From Pyropia yezoensis (lineage: Eukaryota; Rhodophyta; Bangiophyceae; Bangiales; Bangiaceae), in assembly GCA_009829735.1 (NCBI GenBank), contig CM020620.1, forward strand, positions 27,498,951-27,562,950: a stretch of 64,000 bases of DNA. Reading direction: 5' to 3'. The notes below the pieces were generated by a model that was given only the letters and a program-made list of their open reading frames with translations, searched no databases and was not told where the DNA came from. Position numbers and translations under genes: made by a program. Positions 10,565 to 21,399 of the stretch are shown here, piece after piece. Position 1 is the first letter of the stretch. Every line of letters begins with the position of its first letter.

Positions 10565-10927
10565 ATGAAGGTTGACAGTGCGGCAGGATCTTCTTCCGGC
10601 GCCGGCGCGTCGGAGGACGCAGAACCAGTAGACACTACGGCGGGCGCTGCGGCAGCACGGGCGGGCGCTGCGGCAGCGGCGGTCTTGGCGGGCGCTGGAG
10701 ACATTCCGGCACCCGCTGCCAGCAGCCGTACGACTGGCCGAAAGGCCAGTGAGACAAAGCTGGAGTTTCAGCTGCGGCCTGGCTGCGGAGCCATCTGCAA
10801 CCACTGCCAGAAGGAGGGCGCGCCATCGGCGGCCTCTGCCGGCGATCCCCCGACAGCGCCCCCACGACCACCACTCACCTGGTGCCGCCGGGCAATGGCC
10901 GCCAGGGCGGCCAGTGCAGTGCAATGA
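10565..10927 (+). CDS. Hypothetical protein with CxxC motif, possible transposase remnant
   Basis: A frame of 120 codons starts in a fair context (TTACCATGA). Residues 1-60 are Ala/Gly-rich and residues 65-80 read KLEFQLRPGCGAICNHCQKEG in part. The CNHC pair with the preceding hydrophobic stretch resembles the first half of a BED-type zinc finger, as found at the N-terminus of hAT transposases, but the second His/Cys pair is not seen and the rest is low complexity. It sits at the edge of the gene-poor, repeat-bearing stretch, which would fit a transposon remnant. I cannot assign a function. Confidence 0.3.
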   Translation: MKVDSAAGSSSGAGASEDAEPVDTTAGAAAARAGAAAAAVLAGAGDIPAPAASSRTTGRKASETKLEFQLRPGCGAICNHCQKEGAPSAASAGDPPTAPPRPPLTWCRRAMAARAASAVQ

Positions 10928-12779
10928 GCGTCAGTTGTTCTGCGCGCAGCAGCGGCAGCGGTGGATACACCGCAGCTTCGCACTCCAGCGAGAGAGTCCT
11001 CACTTATCAGAATTTCGTATACTGACTGCCGATAAGTGCTGTATGATTAATGCAACGGTCGGTTCCGGGGTTTGATTAATCTATGCATCAATCTTTGTTT
11101 TAATAAAATAAAAATGCATTCATTAAACTCTTGACAACCATGATTTGAGAGCTTCGGCAACTTCGCGTGTGAGACAATTGCAAATAAGTATGTGCCATGT
11201 TTGCGAAATTGATCCACAAGCAACCACCCCACAACCGATTGGTTCCAGATTCAGCAATCAAACAGTGTCCATGTGGAATGGACAGCCTTTGTAGTCGCGG
11301 ACGGACCGGACGCGCAGAGCATGAATGAAAATCCCCGGGATTCGTACAACCCCGACAGATTAATATCCAATACATTATTCAATTAATTCCCATTTATTGA
11401 TTAAGTATTGTTTCAGGTTCAGAACTCGCCTGCAGGTCTTCGCACTACCTTGCCAGTACATAGCCGTGTTGGGTACAGTCACGTAACTTGTCCTGCAGTC
11501 ATTTTTTTCATGTCACCGGACAGTCGTACGCGCCCCCGTGATGATGTTCAAATTGCTCGGCGTCGCCTGGCGGAGCGCGCGGCTAGGGAAGGTGGCTGCG
11601 AGGGTAGAAGTGGAGCCGGCATCGGGAATTTTGGCCACAGGATTAGCTTGAGTGATTGAGGTCATATTCCTTCCGCTCCTTTTGTGTCGTCTTTGTAGCC
11701 TGAGAGGTATGAAAAAGACGACAATTTCAGCGGCGAGGGGTAGGCATTTGCGTATGCCGGTGGAGCAGTGGCCACCGGACGGTGTGACCATCGCAGCAGG
11801 GCTACGCTTCAAAGCAAACGCTGAGTTCAATGGTGAGTAGATTGGGAGGAAGAAGCCACCCAGACAGAGGGGGGGGGGGGGGGGTTGTCCCGGCATTGAG
11901 AAGAACACATTAACATTCGAGGAAACGTTAATGTTTAATCGAATACTAAACGTTTAGTGAAATTATCATGTTTCAATTGTTTATGCATGTTTTTTATTGG
12001 CACCATCCATGGCGCAGAGTCATTTCGGCGGCCAAGGCGCCCTTGACTTGCACTGATTCATGTTCCTTGGCTGCCCACTCCATATTGGTCGTTCGCCTGC
12101 GCCACAGCCTACTCTCTTGGCCGTTCGTCTACCCCACCGCCTCCTCTCTCCGCGTCTCACCTCTGATCGCCATGTGCCTCCTGCGCGCCACGGACCATCA
12201 GTCCTCGATGGCCCTCCGCACCCCCCCCCCCCCTTACCACGAATACACCGCGGGTTTCTCGGCTGCACCACTCACCCCGCCGTGGTTCGGAACGAAAAAG
12301 CTTGCCATTTCGCCTGTGAATACTCTTGGCTTGGATCACTGGCTCGACGACTCTTTGCCCCGAGTGGGCCAGCTGACAGCAGATACTCATGCTTGAATTA
12401 CCCACCACACCGAGTACCATACGCTTGGCCAAAAGTGGTACGCTTGACAACCCCTGGTGCGGGCCTGCACTTTACCTCCTGCCGGCCAGCCCTGGAGAGG
12501 ACTTTTGAGCTGTTTGTAGGTAAGTGCCCCCCCATGTTACGTCTATCTATCCTATTTTCAAATTAAACAAGAGTGGCAAAAACAGCCTGCACTGAAGACC
12601 GATTGTCGGATTCGTTGCATTGAGAAAAAAGACAAGATCTGCGGCTTGTTCTCGAGGAGCCCCATCCAGTGTGCTACCAGCTTAAAAAAAGCAGAGAGAA
12701 TTATTGAGCTCTATCGTCATGCGCCACACTCTGTTTCCATGCCGACCTGAGAAAGAACAATGGCGACTCCGGCCTTTGA

Positions 12780-12893
12780 GGGCACATCGGTCGCTGAGTA
12801 TGTTCCAGGGGCGATTATGAGTGGCTAAGGGCCTCTCTCAAAGAGTCAGTCTCCGTTTCCCAGGACAGAATTCAGAAAGCAGCAATAGGTACA
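12780..12893 (+). repeat. Diverged direct repeat 1, copy 1
   Basis: This segment begins GGGCACATCGGTCGCTGAGT and ends near CAGAATTCAGAAAGCAGC. It aligns with 15379-15487 along its length, best over the last 60 bases (AGAGTCAG.CTC.GT..CCC.GGACAGAATTCAGAAA.CAGC). It may belong to an old mobile element. Confidence 0.65.
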
Positions 12894-13289
12894 CGGGAAC
12901 TGGAAAGAATATTACAACTGTGATGTCCACAAAAAATGCTTCCGAACGTGGTGACCATGACATTTGACCACGCGGCTCTGCGTTTTCTTGATCTTTTTGA
13001 CGGGCCCAAAATGTGATCGCACAGCTTAGCAACCACGCACGAATGCAAGTCCCTCCCTGTGGCATGAGCAGCGCTATTACGTACCCAAGCTGTCGAGACA
13101 CAAGCGAAGCATTCGCGAAAAATTCAAACAATGACGATCATTGGCCAATGTGCCTCCGAGTGGGCTACCCAAACATGGCTTGTAATCTAGTCTACCTCCT
13201 GGCGGCGCTCTTCGATTTCTTCCCATACGTAGGAATAGGCCTGAGCTAGACCAAAACTCGCAGTTCCTCATGAAAGTGAGTAACATATA

Positions 13290-13386
13290 CAGTGAACAAG
13301 CTGCTCGGAATCGAACTGCGTCCACGAGAACCATTGTCATTTTAACTGTGATGCTCAAACCGTGTGAGTTAGCCATGCGAGAGGTC
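13290..13386 (-). ncRNA. tRNA-like segment with B-box (possible SINE or tRNA relic)
   Basis: On the minus strand the segment reads ATGGCTAACTCACACGGTTTGAGC and ends with AGTTCGATTCCGAGC. The latter is one base from the pol III B-box consensus GGTTCGANTCC, and the former resembles a D-arm/A-box. A T-stem pairs poorly and no clean anticodon stem is seen, so a working tRNA is unlikely. Confidence 0.25.
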
Positions 13387-14204
13387 AAACTTTTGTCGGC
13401 AATGGTTGAACGGTACATCCATCATCGTCCCGCATGCCCCATTCCAAGAACTTATTGCGAGGCAAATATGTCGTTCGAATGAACTCGACCACCTTTGATT
13501 TTGGAAAACTCCCGCACAACAACCTCGTCACGCCCTGCAGATGTTTGGCAAAGCTTTTTGCAGTGAAACATGTCGTTCGTGAGCTCTACGCTCGCGATGT
13601 CCTCTCGTGATTGCCTGCTGAGCATGAAATAGGACCATGCCCCGATCGTGTATTTTCTTCAGTATGCGCGTCCGATAAATCACTATCGACGTGCGACTTG
13701 GCTTCCTTACACATACACACCGGCCTCACAATTGTATCGGACGACTATGGAGCCTCATTCAAACCGATGCTTATGAACAGGCCATCTGAACACGTAACCC
13801 GCTGATGTGCATGATCAATGTCCTCTTGCAGGGTTTCCGAATCAGTTTTGACAAATTGTTATGGAACCGACGAAATTGAAGCAGCCCTACATACGTGCAT
13901 CAGCTTGAGATAGATAAGAACAAGTACCAGTACATAAATAAAGCACTCACTCCTTTTGGGTCTTATGGCGCTAGATTCACGTTATTGTTTCCTTTGCCAC
14001 AACGGTCTTCGTCGTGCAAACCCAGTTCTTATGGAGTTTCAGTCTATGATGCCGGCAAATACCGTAACAATTTTGTGTGGAAATAAGTTTACCAGTTACT
14101 CACTGATTCATTAGATGTCTCCGAGATACAGGATATATTTTTTTCACTTAGCGGAACTGGCGTTTTTTCTTTTTAGCAATTGTTCTGAATTCGGGCAAAG
14201 GATG

Positions 14205-14490
14205 AGTCGGCGACGGCGCAAACAACAGTTATATATTTTTTACAAAGGGCGTTGGGCAGTGTTATGCCGCCAAGGTCCGCTGCGAGAGGAGGTATAATAG
14301 CGCTGCAGACCATTATGGAGTGACACCGTGGGACGGTAGTGGCGTTGTCGAAGACTCGGGTGGTCGAACAGAGCTGCAACATCATACCGATGGCGTCCAT
14401 GAAAAACGAGTCTTCCCTCCCTCCGAAACTCACACGCACGACTCGTTTCGAGTTCCCGCCCCTGATTAGATTCGCCCCAACACCTCTTGC
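14205..14490 (+). repeat. Diverged direct repeat 2, copy 1
   Basis: Starts at GGATGAGTCGGCGACGGCGC and runs to the ATTCGCCCCAACACCTCTTGCAC region. It matches 17407-17695 in order and spacing; landmarks are GGAGTGACACCG, CTCGGGTGGTCGAACAGAG and ATGGCGTCCATGAAAA. Both strands have partly conserved open frames (minus strand: FHGRHRYDVAALFDHPS), so it may derive from a coding sequence. Confidence 0.75.
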
Positions 14491-15378
14491 ACATCGTTTT
14501 GTGTTAAGAACCTATGGGGTGAATTTTGTTCATGATGAATACACGAGGAACACGACAAGCCAACTGAGTACCGTCATCCGGTATTTGACTATCCCTGTCC
14601 GTGGAGCTCATCTTAGGAAGGCAACATTTTAGGAGCTCAAGCACAATTCTTGGCCGTATATACACTTTAAGTCCAATGTACCCCATCCGCGTGCCTGGTC
14701 TCGTCAGTTCCTCAAGATAAAGACGTGCAATTGCTGCTCTCTCAATTCTGCCCGACATGTTCAAAGTACAGACTGGTTCTGGGTGCACTTCCCATTGCTC
14801 GACGAGCTCTGTCGGGCGGAAGGGATGCCTGAAAGAACATTTCTTAGTTTGAACATCATCTAGACTTGAAAGGACATTCGACAAATGTGTCAGAAGAGCA
14901 ATATTGCATTCATGTCCAGGCCAACTTCGATGCTTGGCTTGACTGATGTACGACCACGATTGTTCCAATGGTTTCTTTCAGCTTTACCGGCTTCGCCGTT
15001 GCCACTATCTGAAACTCGATTCATGCAAACAGTATTTTATTAGTATTCTGTCGTTTTCTTTTATTATAAAGCTGAGGGTGCATCAGCGTTTGCTCTGTCG
15101 ACAACGATTAGAACTGGGTGGTCAAGTAACAGACGACTTGCTTCTGTTTGTAAGACAAATTTAAAATATGAAGATGGGTTCTGTTTGTGAGAGACATTGT
15201 TAAGACAGATTTTCTCCACTTCTGTGACTCTCCTCTGTCGATTGTACGCCCTTCCCCTGCAAGTATCTCCTGCGCGTTGATTAGCCGCTGTCGAGTCCTG
15301 TCCTGATGGCCCAAGACCGAGACAAAGAGTGAATTTCGGTGAGATGTGAAGAACAGTTGATGGGATTCAAGGTTGTAG

Positions 15379-15487
15379 GGGCACATCAGCCCGGGAGTCG
15401 GTCCCAGCGGCGTATCTGATTGCCTGAGAACCCGTCTGAGAGAGTCAGGCTCGGTCCCCCGGGACAGAATTCAGAAATCAGCGGTAC
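15379..15487 (+). repeat. Diverged direct repeat 1, copy 2
   Basis: Second copy of the repeat at 12780-12893, same orientation, about 2.6 kb away. Copies differ by scattered substitutions and small indels; no open frame is kept. Confidence 0.65.
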
Positions 15488-17406
15488 AAAATGGCTTAGT
15501 CAAGCACTCCCTTCACGTGCGCGCTGGTCTACCATCAGAGCGTTATGATTCATGTGTAGCGCGGCAAGCACGCCAGGCTATCCTCAGCGTGAAGCGTGAA
15601 AGGATATCAAGCACGTGTGTGACAATCGGGAGGCGGGACAATGCACATCCCCACGGCGTGTTGATCAACCCCAGTGCTTGCTACGCAATATCAAGGCATT
15701 CGTCTCTAACGCCGATCCATCGCTCGATACAACTACGCTGGAGGTATAATTTGCATTCGAGCGTTCCCTTAACAGACTAAACTGACTTGGTGTTGCTCTA
15801 TGCCAATCTCTGTTAGATAGAGGGGCAAGGGCGCAGACATGATCATTGTTCGCGCACTTTCGTTGACTGCAATACACTGTCCAAACCTCTGAAAGCCAAC
15901 CATGCTCCTAAAAAACACTTATCTGGCCGGTCGACTTTCCCCTTATTCTGTCTGTGTCAGAGGACTCTTGAAAAAATGGGAACAGAAAACTAAGGGGGCA
16001 AACATTTGGCTCGACCTGCGCAACTCACTTCAAGTGAGAATTAACTTCAGATCGACAACATCGATCACGTGTGACTATAAAAATACCGGCGGGCGACAAC
16101 ATTCGCACGAACTACAGACGCTCAGTGTCGAGAGATATTTTTGACAAGCTTACGGAGCCTTCCCGATGCCTTCTTTTTGTTGTCTTGTGGGCTTGGACGC
16201 CTTGACCGTTCCTTTTCGTCATTATGCTCGTTTTCTGACCCACAAGCACTGCCTCGTTGAAATAAACGGCCTCACGTTCGGATGCGACGTAGGAGAAAGA
16301 GCTTTCTCTCACCTGTGCCTTTCATAAGTCTCTTTGCATGTATACTCTAGACGCGACCAAAGTTTCGTTTCCACGTGGAGAGCTCGAAGTAAACGTCGCA
16401 CCCCAAAATAATATTTTCCTCTACTCAGTCGTTCTACGTCCCATTTAAGCTCACTTAGTTTGGTCCATGACGCTATTCCATGAACGGGACGCACTAAGTA
16501 GACGTGGATCAGGGAATGTTATACGTACAACTTTTGGCAAGCTGACATGACTGCATGCAACGAGAACGCATGCAAAGTGATTGCATTGGTTTGGCTGACA
16601 GCATATCCGGCAAGAGTGCGCTCGGCAATAATCATTTAGCGCATATTTTTCCCCTTGCCATGTGCGCGAATTCGTACCAGGAAAATCAAAACATCTTACC
16701 CCGTACGTTTAATAGTATCAAGTTTCAGTCGCGTTTTACGCTTGAGCTGAGTATTTACGCTGGGCTACACCGGTTTGGATCTCCCGTCATTGTATTGTAC
16801 ATGCTATTGCGAAGGTTATTATCTGCGCCGACCCGGATAAGAACATGGTCAACAGACGGAATACAAGTGAAGCGTTCCTCGGATTGCCTAGATATCTGAA
16901 CCTCTGTTGCCGTGCGGACCAGTACGGTAGAGTACGAGACTTTTACTTGATCTTCCGAGCTCATCGAAGGGCGAACATAGTGCAACAGATGCCTTTGGAA
17001 GGCCGAACTACTGCAATGAGAATCACGAGCCGAGTTGGAGGAATACTTCAGCCGGATCGGGAGAGAGAACAGCAGCGATCTGACCAATCAGCGATAGGGT
17101 CGACGCGAGACCCTGAGTGGCTGCTGCCAATCATCAGCTTCTTGCAATCGGACCTCGAAAGCACGCTATTGGCCTTCCCTCAGCTGCCAGTACGCGATTG
17201 GCTCACACTATTGTTCTTGCGTTGTTGCTGACGTCCGCATTGGCCAAAATTGGGACATCAGCAATGACATAAGAAAATCACCTTCTGTACTGAATTATGT
17301 TACCCAGGTGGGCACTGATTTTGTGGAGATTAATGCGAGACAAGAGCCTGATTTCATCATATTCTAAGACAGAGAGGTCATGGCAGTCGTGCTGGAAACT
17401 GGCCAA

Positions 17407-17695
17407 GGATGAGTCGGCGACAGCGCTAACGTTGTGGACATTCTTACATCAAGGGCGTTGCAGTGTCATGCCGTTGACGTCGGCGGCAGCAGGACGTACA
17501 CAAGCGCTTTTGAACATTACGGAGTGACGCCGCCGGACAGTGCTGGCGTGCTCGTCTACTCGGGTGGTCGAACGGAGTTGCGACATCATGCCGATGGCTT
17601 CCATGAAAACATTGAGTTTCCTGTCTCTCCAGGACTTTTTGCACGACTTTCTTCAAGCGTGCGCCGTCGATAAGATCGACCCAACACCTTCGCAC
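17407..17695 (+). repeat. Diverged direct repeat 2, copy 2
   Basis: Second copy of the repeat at 14205-14490, same orientation, with GGAGTGACGCCG, CTCGGGTGGTCGAACGGAG and ATGGCTTCCATGAAAA. On the minus strand it reads FHGSHRHDVATPFDHPS. It stands about 45 bases before the decayed DEG 3' end. Confidence 0.75.
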
Positions 17696-17737
17696 AAAAT
17701 GTTTTGCTCAGACTGTACGGAGTCGACGCTGTTCAGA

Positions 17738-17880
17738 GGAGTGCACGTGGATCAGGCAGCGACACCCAAGAAGGGAACCAAGGCACACGAGGGCAGGGTC
17801 GGGGCAGCCGAGGAGGTGTTTAAGGCGTATGAGCACAGCGCCAATGCTAATACACCTGCGTGAGCACCTGCGCAGCACTG
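17738..17880 (+). pseudogene. Decayed copy of the DEG protease 3' end
   Basis: The segment aligns with the last codons and 3' flank of the DEG gene (about 9562-9785). Shared blocks are CGTGGA(T/G)C..GGCAGC, CCAAGAAGGG..CCAAG, GCCGAGGA, AAGGCGT and, past the stop, GC.CCAATGCT followed by CACCTGCGT/CACCTGCAT and GG(C/T)ACTG-like pieces. In translation VDQAATPKKGTKAHEG corresponds to the gene's VEPGAATSKKGAKTPKG. About 40 bases of the parent are missing and the original stop is lost by an inserted base. No upstream protease sequence is present. Confidence 0.7.
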
Positions 17881-18640
17881 CTTATCCCCTGTCAAGAAAC
17901 ATGCTCGATTCTGGCAATGCCTGTTGCTGTCTGATAGAAAATAATGCCCTGCTCGAGCGAAAAAGACTGATGGCGCAGCGGCTTGCTTTTTTGCACGATG
18001 ACAAATTATTCCGCGATGTCTCCATGAAAACGAAACACTTCTGTCAGACCATTGAACCTATGAGAAAGAGAGAGGGTGAGGCTCTCGGCACAGTGGCACT
18101 CTCTATTGGCAGTTAAACCCAGCACTGGCAACAGCTGACTAAAGGAGATATTTTCGACGAACGTTGCATAGTCCCCTACAAACATGTTCTCGCTTCGCAG
18201 GTGCGAGGTCTCAAACGGTTCTCAATTGCTTTTGCGTGGACACTGTCCCCAAGCGTGGCAATCGTCATTCCCTGTTTGCGCATCACGTAAGTGCTCTCCT
18301 GATCCGTGCTCTTCCGGTCATACTAAGCGAGGTCGCGATCAAACAATCGCTTAAGGTGTTACAGGCAGAAAACAATAAACGAGGGATAAGCGGCGTTTAT
18401 CAGGCCTTGAGGGGGGCTCGATCCAGGGGTTAGCTCGAGAGTTTGCCGAAAAAGCAATAAGATTCAAATGCGGAAAAGCAGTGCTGCGCTGCGTTGTAGG
18501 GCCCTAAGTGGCGTTCGTCGTGCGACCATGATTGCCACCAATGAATCCATGCATTGAATTCATTGATTTCATTATATGTTTGCTAGCACGATTGCTACCA
18601 ATACCTCTCATCGATGCAATCAAAGTATATCGTTTTGTTT

Positions 18641-18921
18641 AGCTTAAATCAAGCAGATGGCGCTTTTTCATTCGTTTCAACCGTTTTTGACTATCTGCTG
18701 GGTGAGCCCCCATCCTCCCCCCCCTCTTCTCCCCACTGCCGCTTTTCCTGCTCGTTATCTAACAGATTACCCCCGCCCCGCCACGGAGCTGCCCGAACAG
18801 AACTGGGGCTGCGCGGCCGTCCGTCTCTCCCGCGGATGCTGCAACTTGCGCCACTACTGCTGTCGCTGACACCACAGACTTCTTTGTCGCCGCCCTGGCC
18901 GCCGACCCTCCCACTCTGATG
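18641..18921. other. Transition to G+C-rich sequence, no gene assigned
   Basis: A frame on the plus strand from 18657 (70 codons) begins MALFHSFQPFLTICWV and is otherwise Pro- and Cys-rich. It has no recognisable domain and I do not call it a gene. Confidence 0.3.
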
Positions 18922-19116
18922 CTAGCACGGCAAACTACGGCGGGGGGCTGGTGCGGCGATGAAGAACGCCTTCAGCACCGTCCTGGGCGGCAAGAAGATC
19001 AGCAACGCGAGTGCGAGGAGCGAGCAGGTGTAAAGCGCAATGTCTGGGCGGCGAATTGAGGGCAGCGCTCCACGGCGTCGCAGCAGCGAGGTCAAGCCAC
19101 GTCCAGAAAAAACCAA
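18922..19116 (-). CDS. Possible small membrane protein or exon
   Basis: A 64-codon frame on the minus strand. It begins MVFSGRGLTSLLRRRG, a basic amphipathic-looking start, then has a clear hydrophobic segment (IALYTCSLLALALLIFL, about residues 27-43) and ends in a short basic tail. It could be a small organellar membrane protein or a single exon of a larger gene. No family is recognised and no neighbour helps. Confidence 0.25.
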   Translation of the reverse strand: MVFSGRGLTSLLRRRGALPSIRRPDIALYTCSLLALALLIFLPPRTVLKAFFIAAPAPRRSLPC

Positions 19117-19325
19117 TTAAACATCGTTTTTTATTCTAATATATTGACTAATCTATCTGGAGTGAAAAATGTCCTCTCTTTTTCAACTATGCGAGCGAGG
19201 CTTGTTGTGTTTAATTACTGTTGATATCTAAATATTCGCACCGTCCTGCACTTCGGACATTGACTTTCGACTGATCCGGTCATGTCAGGGCAAAGGCAGC
19301 GGACGCTGACCCGCTCGCGCGGTGG

Positions 19326-19346
19326 GGCCTGGCGCCGCGCCAGGCC
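19326..19346. repeat. Perfect GC-rich hairpin
   Basis: GGCCTGGC and GCCAGGCC form an 8-bp perfect stem around GCCGC. No terminator-like T-run follows, and its role is unknown. Confidence 0.5.
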
Positions 19347-20118
19347 TCGAGTGGATCAGCGTCCGAATTGCTCTCTGCGGGACAGCCGTGCCAGTTTGGT
19401 ACCGCAGGTGTCCCCACCCCTCCCATCTCATTCCCTCCCCCCCATCTCCGTCCTCACTTTCTTCGCCCTCCCCTCCCTTGGTGAAGCGCAACAGGAGAGG
19501 CAGGTGCGGCGCGGATGCACCGCGTCGCGCTCTATTTCCGCACTGCTACTGCTGGTGGTCCTGGCACTGGCCGCCCCACGGCGCCGCCTCTCCTCGACTA
19601 AAATATGTAGATTTTACCCAGCGGAAGTATGCCACCCGCTGGGGCTATGGGTGGTCGCCCCCGCGGGGAGGGGCTCCTGCTCAACGCCATCCCCGCTGCG
19701 ATGGCGGCGCGGATGGAGAGGGGCCCTTGCATGAGCAATGGAAGAGTCGTCTCGCTGCGGTGGCTTCTTGTTTTGTTTGTCGATTGCTATTTCGTACGCA
19801 GGGTCCGGCGGTACGGCAGCTGTGTGCGCGGACGGGCCTGTCCCAGCACGGCGAGCGGCGGGTCCACGGCGAGACGCCCGTGTCGGCGGCTGCCGCGCGC
19901 CCACCACAACGGGCCTAGCGCCTCGGCGTATGTCTCTCTGTGGGCGCATCTCCCTGTGTGTGGACGAGCGCACATCTGTCTCTTCCCGTGGGGCCGCCGC
20001 TCCCTTTGGCACGCAACCCCGGCACGATGCATGCAGGGGTCGGCGGCCCCCCTCCCCGCCCCCCTTCCCCGGTTCTCCTCGTTGCATCCTCCTCCTCGCT
20101 GCACCTTCCTTGCGGCGG
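19347..20118. other. Intergenic, no gene assigned
   Basis: A plus-strand frame covering 19282-19734 has a hydrophobic stretch (ALLLLVVLALAAP) but no conserved feature. The right part is the 3' flank of the cysteine-rich gene and includes C-runs near 20048-20070. Confidence 0.35.
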
Positions 20119-20700
20119 TCAACAGCCGTACCAGGGCCAGCACGCGTAGTAGGCTGGCGCGCACACGACCGGTTGGGCACAAGCCACGGCACCTCCCCCC
20201 TTGGCGGGATGTGCTGAGCCGCACGTACACCCGCCGCCCTTGCGGTCTGCGACGCACACGGAGCACATGCACTTGGCCTTTTCCTTCTTCTCCCCGCAGC
20301 TGCACCGCCGGGCCTTCTCCTTGACCGGTCCGGAGCCGCCGCCCTTGCCGCCGCAGCAGCAGCCGCCACCACACCCAGCGGGCGCGGCCAGCTCGGCACG
20401 CACCGCCGCCGCCCGCGCGGTGGCCTCGTCCGACCGGGCCACCAGCTCGGCACACACGGCGGGGAGGCAGGCCGCCGCCGCAGCGGCCGCGGCGGTGCAC
20501 AGCGCGTCGGCGGCGTACGTGTAGTGCTCCACCGCCTCGTCTGCCCAGGCGCGGCTGTTGTCGTCGCGGTCGCCGGCGTAGGTGGCGTCGGACCACCGGG
20601 CGTAGACCGCGTGGCGGAGGCCCGTCGACAGGCAGTGGATGGAGTGATGGGCGGCGGCGTCCTCGAGGGTGGCCAGCCACGAGGCCTTGGGTAGCCCCAT
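20119..20700 (-). CDS. Small protein: helical domain plus cysteine-rich, metallothionein-like tail
   Basis: The 193-residue product starts MGLPKASWLATLEDAAAHHS. Residues about 1-110 are Ala-rich and should be helical, with acidic and aromatic residues in regular spacing (WSDATYAGDRDDNSRAWADE, then HYTYAADAL). Residues about 111-193 hold 15 cysteines in CxC, CCC, CxxC and CxCxxC patterns: CGGGCCCGG, RCSCGEK, KCMCSVC and GGGCTCGS in order, ending YYACWPWYGC. Cys clusters with Lys and Gly and few hydrophobics resemble metallothionein metal-binding domains, so metal (Cu, Zn or Cd) binding is the likely role; this is inference. The start at 20700 was chosen because the upstream frame (to 20973) is only Pro/Arg low complexity. 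I know no family with this exact layout. Confidence 0.65.
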   Translation of the reverse strand: MGLPKASWLATLEDAAAHHSIHCLSTGLRHAVYARWSDATYAGDRDDNSRAWADEAVEHYTYAADALCTAAAAAAAACLPAVCAELVARSDEATARAAAVRAELAAPAGCGGGCCCGGKGGGSGPVKEKARRCSCGEKKEKAKCMCSVCVADRKGGGCTCGSAHPAKGGGAVACAQPVVCAPAYYACWPWYGC

Positions 20701-21399
20701 TGGACTCGGTGGTCCGTCAAGCGGGGGGGATGGGGAGGGGGCGGGGGAGGTGTGGCGGGGGAGGAAACGGGAGGGGGGCGTGGCTCTTGCTCTTGGCGTG
20801 GGAGGCGAGAGGGAGGGGCCGGGGGACGGGGGGGGGAAACGCGGGCAGCTTGAGCAACGAAGGAGGACGGGCGCGCAACGTGCCACTGGCGGGAGGGTGA
20901 CAACCGTGGGAGGGGGGGGGGGGGGGGGGCGCGCGGGACCTGCTCGACGCCGCGGGGGGACCGCGCTGCTCACCGCCCACGACCTTCCCCCCCACCTTAT
21001 GTAGTGTTGCCGTCTAGTCTGGGGGGGCCGTCAGCGGCCCACCGCGGCCGCCGTCGCCGCAAGCAGTGCCGCCGCTGGCGCAGGCGTTGGCGCATGGCAG
21101 GCGAAAAGGTGACGGGAGTGTGGTCATGGCGTAGACTTTGGTAAGGAAGATATTGTGGGGAGGGGAGAGGGGGGAGCGAGACCCCGCCCCTCCCCAACCA
21201 TCGTGGAAACGCGGCCAGTCAGCAGAGGAGAGGGGGGGGGGGGGTTGGGCGGAGCGATGCGGGGGACGCCCGCGGCACCTCCTCCGGGCCCGGGCGGCAG
21301 CCACTCTGTTGGCAACCACCCCCGAGGGGTGGTTGCCGACAGCGTCGCAGCCACCCGCCCGCCGGCGAGCGCTGGTTACACGGGGGGACGCGCGGGGGG
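20701..21399. other. Very G-rich flank of the cysteine-rich gene
   Basis: No gene is supported. It includes a run of 18 G at 20912-20929 and another near 21231-21243. Apparent long frames on both strands are by-products of the composition. Confidence 0.45.

Larger units (their letters stand above)
10928..18640. other. Gene-poor stretch with lower G+C and diverged repeats
   Basis: Over about 7.7 kb the base composition is clearly more A+T-rich than on either side. All open frames are short (mostly under 110 codons) and show no recognisable domain on either strand. The contents I can support are listed separately: two pairs of diverged direct repeats, a decayed DEG 3' end and one tRNA-like segment. 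There is a G-run of about 16 bases at 11870-11884. The picture is of old, decayed mobile or duplicated DNA. Confidence 0.6.

Noticed and set aside
19614..20903. 429-codon minus-strand frame over the cysteine-rich gene
   Set aside because: A Pro/Arg-rich shifted frame; the cysteine-patterned frame is the more coherent one.
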